From: Tilletiopsis washingtonensis | Lineage: Eukaryota; Basidiomycota; Exobasidiomycetes; Entylomatales | Assembly (NCBI RefSeq): GCF_003144115.1 | Contig: NW_020312005.1 | Location: forward strand, 430,562 to 494,561 | Reading direction: 5' to 3' | Length of the DNA stretch: 64,000 bases | Shown: one piece after another, positions 47,451 to 59,443 of the stretch | Layout of the letters: every line of letters begins with the position of its first letter | Numbering within the stretch: position 1 is the first letter of the stretch | Notes under the pieces: generated by a model | What the model was told of the DNA's origin: nothing | The model's input: only the letters and a program-made list of their open reading frames with translations | Databases searched by the model: none | Made by a program: the position numbers and the translations under genes

Positions 47451-50400
47451 TCATGCGCGGCCGAACCAGCCCTTCTTCTTGTCGGGCACCGGCGGCGCCG
47501 CGGCGGGTGCTCCTGCTGCTGCTGCGCCAGGCGGGCCGATGGGCGACGAGGGGTAGGACGGGTAGGCCTGCTGCGGCGGCGGGCCGCCACGCCCGGGCGA
47601 CATGGGCCCGGCGGCGTACGGCGCAGGCGCGTGCGGCGGCGGCTGCATCGACGGCGGACGCATGTGCGGCGGCGCCTGGGTTGACGGCGGACGCATGTGC
47701 GGCGGCGGCTGAGTCGACGGCGGACGCATCTGCGGCGGCGGCTGCATCGATGGCGGCCGCATCTGCTGCGGCTGCTGCGAGAGCCTCGGGTCGCCACGCG
47801 GCGGGCCGCGCTGTTGCTGCTGCTGCTGCGCGTGCTGCTGGGCCTGCACGGCGGCGACGTTGTGCTCGTAAGCGCTCTGGCGCGCCGCAGTCTGTGCCGT
47901 GCGCATGGCCATGGGCGTCGGGTACGAGCCGCCAGGGCCACCAGGCATCTGCGAGGCCGCGCCGTCGCCCATCTGACCCGGGAAGGGCGCGTTGGGCGGC
48001 TGCGCGGCAAAGGCGTTCGACGCGCCGCCCGTCTGTGCCGCCAGCGCGGCCTGCGCCATGTGCGGGCCCGGTGCGCCGCCGTTGACGAGCAGCGAGGCGG
48101 GCGTGGCGCCGATGCCCGCCAGCGTCGGGTTGCCCTGCGCTCCGAGTGCGGCGAGACGCTGGTTGGCGCGCTTGTCGCCGTGCTCGGCGGCAGCGCGGTA
48201 CCAGGCGCGCGCCTCGCGCACGTCCTTGACTGTGCCGATGCCCATCTGCGCGCGACGGAGTGGTCAGCACGTGTGCTCGTCTGCGCGCATCACACATGCT
48301 CACCTCGGTGAAGTAGCCGACGGCGTACTCGGCCTTGGCCAGGCCCTGCTCGGCGGCCTTCTTGGCCCAGAGGTACGCCTCAGTGTCGCTCTGCGGCAGG
48401 ATGCCGGGCGCGCCGACGAGGTACCACGCCGTGAGCGCGAAGCACGCCTCGCGGTGGTTTTGTTGCGCAGCTGCGGGAGACGCGGCATCAGCAACCTGCG
48501 ACTCACGCGCCGCACGCTGCACTCACCAATGTTGTACATGTGGATGCTGAGGCCGGCGTCCTGCGGGCAGCCCATGCGCCCGTACTCGTAGTTGACGCCG
48601 AGCTTGTACGCGCTGGGCGCGTAGCCCATCTCGCCGGCCTGCGCCAGCAGCTCGCAGGCGTACTCCGGGTCGACAAAGACGATGTTGTCGATGCCGCGCT
48701 CGTGCAGCAGCGCCAGCTCGTGGAGCGCGTGTGGGAACTCGGGCGTCGAGGCCTCGGCGGAGCGCTTCAGCCACTTGACGCCCTCGCGCGCCGACTTCTT
48801 GAGGCCCAGCTCGCCGTTGAGCTCGGCCGTGGCGAGGCGGTACATGGCGCCCGGGTGGCTCTGCGCCGCCGCCTTGCGATAGAACTGCAGCGCCTTGCCC
48901 GCGTCCTTGCGGCATCCCCAGCCCTTCTCGTAGCACGTGCCGGCGCGGTACGCGGCGTCGGCGTGGCCGTGCTTGGCGGCGAGCACGAAGAGCGGGTAGG
49001 CGTGGTCGAAGTCCTGCTTGCCCTTGGGGCTGCCGATGCCGTTGGCGTAGCAGTCGGCGAGGAAGTACTGCGCGTCCGGGTGGCCCCGCTCGGCAATCTT
49101 CTTCAGCAGGCCGACGGCCTCGCGCACCAGCTCGTCGCGCGCCGACTCTTCCTTGCCCGGAGCGCCGTCGGCGCCGCCAGAGCCGGAGCCTGAGCCGCCC
49201 GAACCGCCCGACGCGGCGTCGTTGCCGCCCATGGTCTTGGACGCGTCGATCATGAACACGGCCAGCTCGTAGATGAGGTTCGGGTCGTTGGTCTTCTTGG
49301 CGTTCTGGCGGTACAGCTCGAGCGTCTTGTTGTGCGAGAGCAGCGCCGCCTGCTGGCCGGGGCGCAGGTGCGAGTGGTCCAGCAGCGCGCCGCTGTTGAG
49401 CGTCGGAGCAATGCTGGCAGGCCGCCCGGATGGCGGGCCGGGCATGGGCCCGTTGCCCGTGCCGCCGGCGAGCGTCGAGTAGTTGCCCGACGGCGCCGGT
49501 CCGTGTCCGGCAGCGCTGCCGTTGCCTGCAGCGGCGGAGCGCTCCGCCTCGCCGCGGTGGTAGGCCGCGATGCGCGCAGCCTGCGACTGCGCGCCGTTCT
49601 GCTCGGCTGCTGCGCCAGGGCGGCTGGAGCCGGCCGGCGCCTCGACGCCAAAGAAGGACGACGGGCGGCTGCGCGACATGGCGCTCTCGGCATCGCCGCG
49701 CGCCTGGTCCGGGCGCGCAGCGTCGAGCACGCCCGGAGACAGCGGCTGTCGGAAGCCTGCCGCGTCGACGCTCGCCGTCGGCTGCTCCATACCAAAGAAG
49801 GACGAGGGCCGCGCGCGCTCTTCCTGCTCGGGCCGCGGCTCTCGTCGCTGCGGCTGCGGCTGCGGCTGCGGCGGAGCGGGCCGGGCGCTGGAGATGGACA
49901 TGCGCTCCAGCGCCGCAGCTGGCGGAGCCGCGGGGTCAGACGAGTACATCGACGCGCTGCTGTGGCTCTCGGCCGTGTTCAGGCGTGGCGGCTGGGGCAG
50001 CGGGCCGGCGCCGGGGCTGCCGTTGTTGTAGCCGCTGGGCCCGCTGGGCGGTGCTGGCCGTGCCGACTTGCGCGGCGGAGACGCATACATGTTGGCGCTG
50101 CTGAATGGGTCGTCGGTGCTGCTCGACGGCGCCGCTGCTGGCTGCTGCGGCGCCTGCTGTGGCTGCTGCTGCGGCACGACGGGCGCACGCTGCGCCGCCT
50201 GCGCTGCTTGTGCGGCGGCGGCGCGTTGTCGGACCTGCTCGGCGTCGCGCGAGGCACGCTCAGCGTCAGCAGCAGCAGCTGCGGCGCCGTCGTCGGGCTC
50301 CTGCTCCTCGGCGTCAGCCACGGCCGCCTCGAGTGCGGCGACGCTTGGGCTTGGCTGCGGCTGCGACGGCGGCGGCGGAGCAGCGTAGGCCTTGGAGCTG

Positions 50401-50615
50401 GCGAGCGCCGGCGCGACGGAGAAGGCCGGGAAGGCGGCGCTCGAGTCGAAGTTGGTAAAGTCGCCAAAGTCAAAGTCGAGCGTCGGCGCGCTCGACGAGG
50501 CGGCCAGGCTGCTGCTGCCCGCGGCGGCGCTCGACGCTGCCGGCTTGGTGGGGCTCGCGGCGGCGAAGCGGTCGTGGAAGGCAAAGGCGGGCGGCGCCGA
50601 TGCGTCGGCGGCCAT
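47451..50615 (-). CDS. SKT5/CHS4-like Sel1-repeat activator of chitin synthase
   Basis: Probable regulator that recruits and activates class III/IV chitin synthase at growth and septation sites. Exons (minus strand): 48527-50615, 48304-48470, 47451-48245, giving 1016 residues. The first 430 or so residues are Ser/Ala/Pro/Gln-rich and disordered. The family opening ALLSHNKTLELYRQNAKK and DPNLIYELAVFMIDA precede a row of at least seven Sel1-like repeats from about 490 to 790 (for example ERGHPDAQYFLADCYANGIG, YEKGWGCRKDAGKALQFYRK, YEYGRMGCPQDAGLSIHMYN). The C-terminal third is Pro/Gln/Met-rich. Yeast Skt5 ends in a farnesylated CaaX box; here the end is DKKKGWFGRA, with no CaaX. Membrane attachment would then need another route, or this is a different paralogue of the family. 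Confidence 0.85.
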
Positions 50616-51836
50616 GCTGGGCAGAGGGGGCCGCACGGGCGAGCGGAGGTCGTGAGGAGGCAGGAGCGGCGGATGCCGGCGTGGCAGGTCGTGCAGGAGC
50701 GTCGCGCGTCGTCAGGGGCAGCAGGGCGAGCGGCGGGCAGCAAGCGTCCACGCGCAGAGAGTGCGAGGGAAGAGGCTCGCAGCGCAGGTGGCTGCCAGAA
50801 GCTCGACGAGGAGAAGCGTGCGGCGTGGAGGTGTGGTCGTGAAGACGGGCCGGCTGGCAGCGACGACGAGGAAGGAGCAGCGCATGCGGCGCCGAGCGCC
50901 GCGGCGGCTGCTGCGTCGCGGAGCTCACTTCAGAGCCTCGGATGCGCGCGTGCGGCAGAGCGGCAGGCGAGCGCAGGCACGCCGCGAGCCTTCGGCTTGC
51001 TCGTGGTGACGGCACAGCGCCGCGCCGCCGCGCGCGCCATCGAACGACGCGGCGCCCAAACACTCGCGCCCTGCCGCGCCGCGCCTCGGCACAGCACAGG
51101 GGCAGACACCGCGGCGCAAGCGCGCGCTGACGGCCGCCTGAGCGCTGTCGCGCCACGCCGCCTTGCACCCTGACGGGCCTGGACGGCGCAGCGCAGGAAA
51201 TTGCGCAGAGAGCGCAGCGACGGAGCTTGGCTGCCTCGCAGCTGCGCCGCTCCTTCTCAAGCGCATGCGAGCCACGCCTCTGCACGCCGCTGCATGCGCC
51301 ATGAGCAGCGTCGCAGGGTGGATGCAGCCGCAGATCGGCAGCGCTGAGCTCGTGGGTCGTGCCAGGCGTCGGCGTCCGAGGCGCGAAAAGGAGACGGCAG
51401 CAGAGCGACCGAGACGGCGCGCGCCACAACCCCTGTGCTCCCAACGGCAGCGCGCCAAGCTGCACTCCTGTGCCTCGTGCGGCCTCTTGGGGCGTCTGGC
51501 CTGACCAAGAGGCTGTGCTGGCTCGCTGTTTGAGCTGACGCTGGAGCAGCGAAGCGAGGCCACCACGAAGCGGACGCCGTCAGCGAGGAGGGTGTGCCTG
51601 CCGATCCGAGGTCCTCTCTGCGCTGTTTGCCCGAGCGCGACGCCGTGCAGGCGTGTGAACGCCCGAGCCAGACGAGGCTGTGCTGTGCTGGAGAGCGCCT
51701 GGTCCAGCCTGCTCCTCCGTCTCGTGACTGGCATCTCTCTGCTGTGCTTGCCATAGCCACACAACAGCAACTCAGACCGTGGGCTACTCGCAGGCCCAAT
51801 CCGCATGCCGATGCATTCATGGTTGACCTGACCTGG
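50616..51836. other. Intergenic region between SKT5-like and D-amino-acid oxidase genes
   Basis: About 1.2 kb upstream of the SKT5-like gene and downstream of the oxidase gene. Long frames on both strands show no family resemblance and conflict with each other. Confidence 0.45.
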
Positions 51837-53310
51837 TCATAGCCGCGCCGCTGGAGCTGCCGAGCGCGAGGCCAAGCTTGCGAGTGTAGAGCCTTGTGGC
51901 AGGCGCGGGCGTTCAAGAGCATCGTCTAGCAGCTGCGTCCGACCAGTCAGCCTTGGCTCGTCACACAGCTTGTTCGCGGCAGGCACTCACATCACGCGCC
52001 TCGAACACCGCGCCCCAGCTCGCCTGGTACCCGACGCCGCCAAAGCCATAGCAAGCCAGGACAGGCACATTGCTCGGCACGCCAGCTGCGGAGCTGCACA
52101 TGCGCTCCACGCGTGCGCCGCCTTGCCGAGCGGGGCGCAGGCCGACGTTGGTCGCCAGCACCCGCACGTCGGAAGGCGAGGGCGTGGTGAGCAGCGTGCG
52201 CCGTGAGGGGTCGGCCAGCTCGGGCACGAACGGCAGCACGCGCTTGAGGATCTCGGCGGTGGTCTCGGCACGCGGTGCTGCGTCGCTGTACAGCACCTCA
52301 GTCAGCAGGGTGCATTGCGACGCGCAGCCGCTGCGCTACTCACTCGTCGTTCACGAGTCGCGTGCCGCCGACTATGAAGCGTCCCTCGCCGCGCGGGATC
52401 ACATACGTATCCCGCCATCCTTCTGCTCGGACAACGCTCAGGCCCTCGGCGCAGTGCTTTTGTCCTTTGCGCGCCTCTTCAAGCCACGGTGCCTCGACGA
52501 GCAATGTCTGGCCGCGCACTGGGTGCACGCCCTGATCACGCACGCCGCCAAGTGTGCGGGCGCCGAGGCCAGGGGATACAATGAGAGCGCTCGGTGGCGT
52601 AGTGGGCGGCGGTGCTCCACGCGCTGGCGCAGTGGGCGAGGCAGCAAGAGAAAGGGCGTCGGAGAGCGAGTTGACCTTGGCGTGAATGAGTCGGCCGCCG
52701 AGCGCCAGGAAGCGCGCCTGCAGCCATGGTAGGTACTCCGGCACCACGATGGAGAGCGTCGAGAACGTCGCACCGCAAGCGATGCCGGCGGGCAGCGAGG
52801 CGGAAGGCAGAGGCTTGTACTGAGTTGCCGCGTGGTCAGCGACCGCAGCTCCAAGCGCTGCGTCTCCAGCTCGCGCCCACTCCGTCGCGCGTGAGTCGAG
52901 CACCCACTCACATCTGGGTACCAGCCCACGAGCTTCTCAATGTCTTCAGGTGCGCGCCACAGCTCCCGCTGCGCCGTCCAGAAGAGGCCGCTGGCGCCCT
53001 CGCCTCTGCCGGACTTGTCGCTGCCGCGCTCGGCCAGCTGTGCCATGACCGCGAGCGACGTCTGGTCCCAGCTGCGTGTGCGCTGCTCGCGCGCGTCCGA
53101 GACGTGGTGCGCGCCGGCCCATGCCGAGGCGTAGTGCGCCGGTGCGGCGGCCACAGCGCTGCCGCTGGCGTGTGTGCCGTCTGCCGGCAGCTCGGCGGCG
53201 ATGAGGGTGACGGCGTCGCGCGGCCCGTCGGCGCGGTCGAGCAGCGCAATGCCGGCGCTGAGGCCGATGACGCCGCCGCCGAGGATGACGATGTGTTGCG
53301 GCGCAGGCAT
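51837..53310 (-). CDS. D-amino-acid oxidase-like FAD enzyme with peroxisomal signal
   Basis: FAD-dependent oxidative deamination of D-amino acids (DAAO family), releasing imino acid and hydrogen peroxide. Exons (minus strand): 52912-53310, 52344-52819, 51991-52285, 51837-51932, giving 421 residues. The N-terminus carries the Rossmann motif HIVILGGGVIGLSAGIALL (about 6-24). Later features are LVGWYPDYKPLPSASLP, VVPEYLPWLQARFLALGGRL, VSPGLGARTLGG, HPVRGQTLLVE, and the FAD/substrate C-terminal block VLACYGFGGVGYQASWG. The last 32 residues come from a separate small exon and end in ARL, a type-1 peroxisomal targeting signal variant, which fits a peroxide-producing oxidase. The third exon begins at the TACAG acceptor at 52286; the AG closer to the preceding CTGAC gives the wrong frame. 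It shares a 182-bp divergent upstream region with LCL2. Confidence 0.88.
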
Positions 53311-53492
53311 GGTCTCTTGTGTGTGGTGTGGTGGGGCTGAGCGAAGGCTCGCATCGCGGCGGGCAGCTGCACTGGGCATGACTCGCCCGCCTCGCCGGTT
53401 TATCCGCCTCGCTCCGCGTGACGTGGAGGCGGCTTGAGATGCGCGTCGCAGCTTCTCCTTCCCGGCCGCCACCTCCTCGCCTCGCGCCCGCC

Positions 53493-54048
53493 ATGCATCT
53501 CGGCTTGCTGCTGCTGCTCGTCGCCGTCTGCCTGCTGCAGACGGCGCGCGCCGACTTCTTCCAGCACTTCTTCCAGCACGGCGCCGCGCAGCAGGAGCAG
53601 GAGGCGCCGCCCGCCGGCGACGCCAGCTGGTTCCATGCACGCGTGCAGGCCGGTGAGTGCGACGAGGGCGGCGTCGGCCAGGGTTGCGAGGCGTGCTCAT
53701 CGCTGGAGCTGCTGCTACCGTTCGCCTTCTGTCGCCGCACGCTCACACCACTGCGCGCAGCGCAATGTGGCCGCTACCTATGCCCGGACACGCTGGCCTG
53801 CGTCGGCCGGCCGGCCGAGTGTCCGTGTCCCTTCCCGCAGCAGGTGCGTAGAGACGCGCCAGGCACAGCATGCTGCGCTGCTCACTGTGCCCCAGATCCG
53901 GTGTCCCTATCCCGACGTCGCTGCCGGCGCACAGACGGCGCTGAGCGCCGGCGGCAGCTTCTGCGTGCAGGCGGCCGACTGCAGCGGCGTGGATGCACTG
54001 CGCAAGGCGCCCTCGTTCAGCCTCGAGGCCTTCGAGCACTCTGACTGA
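53493..54048 (+). CDS. LCL2: LCL2-like small secretory-pathway protein
   Basis: Protein of 131 residues related to yeast LCL2 (long chronological lifespan 2), a small protein of the secretory pathway linked to ER quality control. Exons 53493-53652, 53761-53843, 53896-54048. A signal peptide covers about residues 1-20 (LGLLLLLVAVCLLQTARA), followed by DFFQHFF. The family signature is GRYLCPDTLACVGRPAECPC, which continues into PFPQQIRCPYPD, and a final Cys pair (GSFCVQAADCSG). All six conserved Cys are present. The frame is open upstream of 53493, but only this Met places the signal peptide at the N-terminus. It ends 206 bp from the convergent flippase stop. Confidence 0.88.
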
Positions 54049-54254
54049 ATGCACACTGGGTTCAAGATTCATCATGCGCATTGCGGGGCGAAGAGCTCTC
54101 GGAAATATGCACAGCGAGGGAGAGCGGCGGGAGAAGTCGAAGAGATTATAAAGAGAGTGGATGGGGCATGCGCGCGGGGGTAAATGCCGAGGAGACGCTC
54201 GCGCGAAGCAGGAAAGGAGACTATCTACGGGAGGCAGGGAGACGACGGCGAGCA

Positions 54255-57200
54255 CTACCGAGCCGGCTGCTGGGCGGCGCGCTCGCGCTCTTCGTCGTCG
54301 TCATCATCGTCCTCCTCGACGCCGGGCCCGGCCAGGACGCTGTTGCGGCGGCGCGCCTCGTCGGCCTCGTCGGCCTCGGCCTCCTCCTCGCGCGCGGCTA
54401 TGGTGCTCATGCGCTTTTGCTCGGCGCGGCGCAGCATCGAGGCGGGCATGAGGCGCTGCTTGAGCGAGAGACGCCGCCGCGAGCGGCGTGCCTGGTTCGC
54501 CGACTCGTCCTCGCCCGCAAAGCTGTAGCCGCGCACGGGGCGCGACTCGCCCGTGAGCATGTCGTGCTGCGTGCTGCTCGCACGGCTGGCCGTCGGCTGC
54601 AGAGCATGCATCGCGAAGGCGGACTCGCGGTCCGGCGGCATGAGGGCGTGGCCATCGGAGCTGCGTGTCTGCGAGCGCATCGCCTCGTCGCCGTGGTGTG
54701 CCGCTGCCGGCAGCGCCACGCCGTACTCGCGCGCCGCACGCGCGGCGGGCATGGCGGGGTCGTGGATGTAGTCGTGGTGCGGATCTTGCTTGTCGACCCA
54801 GCGCAGGATGTTGAGGTCGCGCGGGTAGTACGTCTCGCGCACATGCCGCAGCAGCAGCCGCGGGGCGACGCACAGCCAGACGCACAGAATGCCGCCGAAC
54901 CAGAACGCGGCCGAGGGATAGAGGAAGCTGTTGTTGCCGTACGACTGCAAGCAAGGCCGTCAGCAGGCGCAGGGCACACCTCGCCGCAGGCATCACTCAC
55001 GTAGGTCCAGATCGTGTTGGGGCTAAAGGCCGCGTAGATCGGCGCAAAGACGAAGATGAGCACCGGTCCGAGCCAGAACCCGGCGAAGAGCCACCACGTC
55101 CAGGCGTTCGCCCACATGGCGGTCCACAGGTTCGCCGCCATGACCGAGGCGATGGCCATCGTCGTTGTCCACTCGTACAGCTGCGCACGGTGTCAGCATC
55201 GCTTCCGTCCGCCCCGCGCGCGGCGGCTCACCTGAATGTCGTAGCCGTCGCTGCGCGCCGTCGTCGTGTCGTACGTGTAGCAGAGGAAGAAGTATAGCAC
55301 CGTCGCCTGGTAGAGGCCGTCGAGCATGAACCAGAGGAAGGGGCGCAGGCCGAAGTAGCGGCCCTCGCGCGAGCGCCGGTACAGCTCGGGCACCTCCATC
55401 AGCACGCGGTCCGAGATGGGCCGGTCGAAGATGCCGATGGCAATGACGAGCGCCACGGTCCAGAATGCGTTCCAGAAGAGCAGGTAGACGTAGTCGATGG
55501 CCTGGGTGGTGGACCAGGCGCAGTACTGCGGGGGCGGATCACGTGTCAGTGCGCGGACAGCAGGCGAGCGGCAGGCAGCATACGCACGATCTGGAACCAG
55601 AAGAGGTAGCCGATGCTGATGATCTGCTTGTAAAAGAAGTTGAGGATCATGGTGCTGTTGCGGTAGTATGACCAGTGGCCGTGCACGAGCAACAGGCGCT
55701 TGAGGAAGCGGAACTGCGCGATCGCGTAGTCGGACGAGTTGACGGCCTGCAGGCCTTCCTCGCCGGCGATGCCGATGCCAACGTGCGCAGCCTGAGAGAT
55801 GTGTCAGCGAATGCCGAGCGACAGAGCTCCACGAGACACTCACCTGGATCATGGAGACGTCGTTCGCACCGTCGCCGATTGCAAGGGTCATGACGCCGAG
55901 GCCATCCTTGATCAGGCGCACGATGAGCGCCTTCTGCAGCGGCGAGACACGGCAGCAGATGACGGCCTTGCACTGCGTCGAGATGTCGAGCAGCAGGTCC
56001 TTGCTGAAGTCCTCCGAAAGCGCGTGGCCGAGCGCCGCACCGTCGATGACCAGCGCAAAGCCGCCGGAGCGCTCGCCGTTGTCCTCGCCGACGAGTGAGG
56101 CGGCACTGGCGGTGCTGCGCCGCGCCTGTGCCGAGGGCCGGTGGCCCGACTGCGACGGACGACCCTCCTCCAGATCCTCGTCCGGCGGCTGGTGCTCCAT
56201 GCGCTCCAGCGCCTCGTGGCCGCCGAAGAAGCGCTCGACGGCCGTGCGCAGCTGGTTGTAGGCCGAGTTCGGCTGGCCATACTCGCCGCCGCGCACGACG
56301 ATCAGGTTCATGTCCTTCGACAGCAGCATCGTGCTGTAGCCAATGGCAATGGCGGTCTCGAGCTTGTCGCCCGTGGCCACCCAGACGTTGATGCCGGCGC
56401 GCTTCAGGTCGGCAATCGTCTCAGGCACGCCCTCCTGCAGCCGGTCCTCGATGGCGGTGGCGCCGAGCAGCGTCAGCTCGCGCTCGAGCTCCGACGCGAG
56501 CACCTCCATGCGCTCCTCGCGCGCCTCGAGCGAGACGGACGCTTCGTGGTAGCGGTGCGCCCACTCCTCGTAGTACTTGCTCTCGACCTCGCGGCAGCCG
56601 AGGCACAGCGTGCGCAGGCCCTTGTTGGCGAACTCCTCGAGCGCCTCGTCCGTCTCGGCCTTGAGCTGCTCTTGCCCAGCGGCCGAGCGCTCAAAGATGA
56701 CGCTGTCGGCACCCTTGCTGAAGAGGATGATCTGGTCGTCCGAGTGGCGGCGCAGGATCACGCTCATGCGCTTGCGCGCCGACGTGAACTCGAGCACGGT
56801 GAGCAGCTCGTACTGCTCGTACTCGGTCGACCACGGCGTCTGGATGCGCAGCGTGTTGCGGTCCTTGCCGCAGAACGTGAAGCCCACCTCGGCGGCGGCC
56901 TGCACGAGCGCCTGCTCGTCGGGACTCTGCGCCTTGTACTCCAGCATGCCCGTCTCCTTGTTTTCCGAGCTGAGCACCGTGTGGCAGAGCGCCAGGCAGC
57001 GCCAGAACCAGCCCTGCAGCTTGGCGTGCTCGTCCTCGGGGTTGCGCAGCGCGGCCTTGAGCCGCGCGTCGCTGAACGGCGCCACGTCCTCGTTGCTCGG
57101 CTTGACGCGCTTGCGCTGCGGGTCGTGCTTGTTGTCGGACGAGCCCGACTCGCTCGACGCGCCGGCCTTGTACTCGTTGCGCTCCTTCTCGCCCAGCTCG

Positions 57201-59443
57201 TCCGACGACGCCGACGGCGAGTCGCCGTGGTAGGCGATGCCGCCGACGGCCAGCTCGCGGAAGATCATCAGGTTCTGCGTCAGCGTGCCCGTCTTGTCGG
57301 AGAAGATGTACTTGATCTGGCCGAGATCGTCGGAGAGGTTCCACGAGCGCGCCGTCGTGCGCCGCATCGTCTTCTCGTAGAAGATGTCGTAGTCGTCGAA
57401 GATGAGATACGCCTGCACGGTGCGCACCACCTCGATGGAGATGTACAGCGAGATCGGCACGATGTTCTGCGGCGGTGGTCAGCTTGGATCCTGCGACGTG
57501 TATGCGCCGCGACGCACCTGGAACGTGATCAGCGCGTTGCCGAACGTGACCAGGCCGTTGATGTCCGGATTGTCGTCGCCGAAGATGGCCAGGTACTCCC
57601 AGTACGCGGCGCGATCGAAGTAGTAGTGCTCGATGCGCGCGTCGGCGATGGCGCAGCCGACGGCCATGGCGGCGAGGATGAGCAGGTTGACGTAGCTGTG
57701 CGGCGCATGTCAGTGCCTTGTTGACGCGCGTCACGCCGTGGACACTCACACCATCGGGTTCATCTGCTTCTCGACCTTGCCGCGCTTCGACGGCGTGTTG
57801 CCCGAGTTGGCGATGATCTTCGTGTCGGCGCCCGTCATGAGCACGAGGCCGATGACCCAGGCCGTGTTGCGCAGGTTGCAGCCGCGCAGCAGGCACTGGT
57901 TGAGCGTGACGGGGCAGCGCAGCGGCTGGCCGTCGCGGTCGAAGCGGTCGCCCAGCACGACGGAGGCGTTGAGGCGGTACATGTTCGTGTCCAGCGGCTC
58001 GCCGTCGACGCGGATCAGCGCGCGCGAGCAGTCCTGCGCCGTGCGCAGCGTCTGCGCCAGCTCGGGCACGGCGTGCCGCGACTTGAGGTTCGTCTCGCCG
58101 TCGAGGTTCTTCGTCTCGATGAAGCAGCTGTCCTCCTCCTCGGACGTCGCGCACACGACAATGTCCGCCGGAATCGCCTCGTTGTTCTTCAGCAGCACAA
58201 AGTCACCCACCGCCAGGTCCTCCCAGATCGTCTTCTTCCAGCGCGCCGCCTTCTTGGCGTAGAAGCGCGACGTCTCCTCCTCGGAGAGCAGGCGGCCGCG
58301 GTGGCGCACGCGGCCCTCGGGGTCCGTCTCGTACTCGGTGCTGAACTGCGACACGCCCGAGGCCTGGCGGCGGATGCCGTGCGAGCCAGACAGGCCGAGC
58401 GAGCTCGTCGACGTCATGCCGCGGTTCAGGCCGTGGCCCGCGGGCTGGCCGTTGAGGTCCGCCGACGAGTCGGCGGCGCCCTCGAGCGGCTGCGGCGCCG
58501 AGCCGCCGCCGGGAGCATCGACGGGCGCTGGCTGCGGCACCTGGCCGGTGGGGCCGTCGATGTTGGCCGGCAGCTCGCCGGCAATGTGCTTGCTCTGGCG
58601 GCGCTTGCCGCCGAGGTACTGGTCGTAGATGGCGCGGAAGGTCGACGAGAAGGAGCGCGCCTTGGGCTCCATGACGTTGGGGTTAGTCCATCCGCCGCCG
58701 CGCAGCACGCGCACGCGCTGACGGTTGATGGCGCGGTCTGACTGGTGGCGCTTCACGTCTTCGTAGCCGTCCTTGATGGCCGTGATGCCCAGCACGGCGA
58801 TCAGCGGCAGCATGGCCAGGCCGGGGTTGATCGTGGCGAACTCTGCGACAGGGGTCAGCCCAGAGCGCGTGCGAGAGGGGCGGGCAGAACGCACTCGGGA
58901 AGAACTGCAGGATCACGAGCAGCAGGAAGAAGAGGTTCGCCACGCGGCGGAACTGCAGGCAGGGTCAGCGATGCCGCTCAGGGTGGGCAATGCACTCCGT
59001 CAGCTGTCGATCGCTCACCTGTTCAAGCAAGTTCTTGAAGATCTGCGAGAGCGCCAGTGCGTCAGCAGTGTAAGCGAGAACCGGTGCCTCAGCGCGCCAG
59101 CTCACAAAGTTGAAGATGGTGTATTTTGCAGTGAGCACCTGCCGCCGACGTCAGCTCAGCCCACAGAGCAGCACACCCACGGCATGCTCACCTGGTTCGC
59201 GGCATACGTCCAGTTGTGCGTGCCGTTCTTGCCCTGCAGCGGCTTGCCCTTCTTGTCAAAGGCCTCGGCGGGCAGCGGCTCGTTGAAGTAGACGCTGCGC
59301 GGGCATGGCGGCGGGCGCTTCTTCTGGAACGCCACGCTGGGGTCGAGCTGGATGGCACGCAGCGTGGCCCAGATCTTGGCCAGGCCCTTGGGCTCGCTGC
59401 GCTTCAGCGGCGGGCTCGCGACCTTCTTCTTCGACACGACCAT
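54255..59443 (-). CDS. P4-type ATPase phospholipid flippase (DNF-like)
   Basis: Transporter that moves phospholipids from the outer to the inner leaflet. Eleven exons (minus strand): 59192-59443, 59106-59138, 59019-59042, 58895-58952, 57750-58842, 57518-57695, 55844-57466, 55588-55791, 55232-55525, 55001-55180, 54255-54944, giving 1542 residues. Features are [10 protein letters not shown] in the cytosolic N-terminus, the TM1-2 block [19 protein letters not shown], the actuator region with [24 protein letters not shown], the phosphorylation site [11 protein letters not shown] with Asp at about 603, the nucleotide-binding block [13 protein letters not shown], the hinge [11 protein letters not shown] near 1077, and a C-terminal set of membrane segments ending in a charged tail. 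Size and the long N- and C-termini resemble DNF1/DNF2 rather than DRS2. A CDC50-type partner would be needed; none lies here. Three exons near the 5' end are only 33, 24 and 58 nt. Confidence 0.95.

Noticed and set aside
49332-51173. Plus-strand open frame of 613 codons opposite the SKT5-like gene
   Set aside because: Arg/Ala-rich shadow of the coding strand with no recognisable domain.
52286-52300. Acceptor at TGACTGAG before GTGCTG for the third D-amino-acid oxidase exon
   Set aside because: It gives the wrong phase for the preceding exon; the next acceptor (TACAG) restores the conserved frame.
56141-57724. Long plus-strand open frame (527 codons) opposite the flippase gene
   Set aside because: It is antisense to a strongly conserved gene, rich in Arg, Val, Leu and Ala, and lacks any family resemblance. 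GC-rich coding DNA often leaves the opposite strand open.
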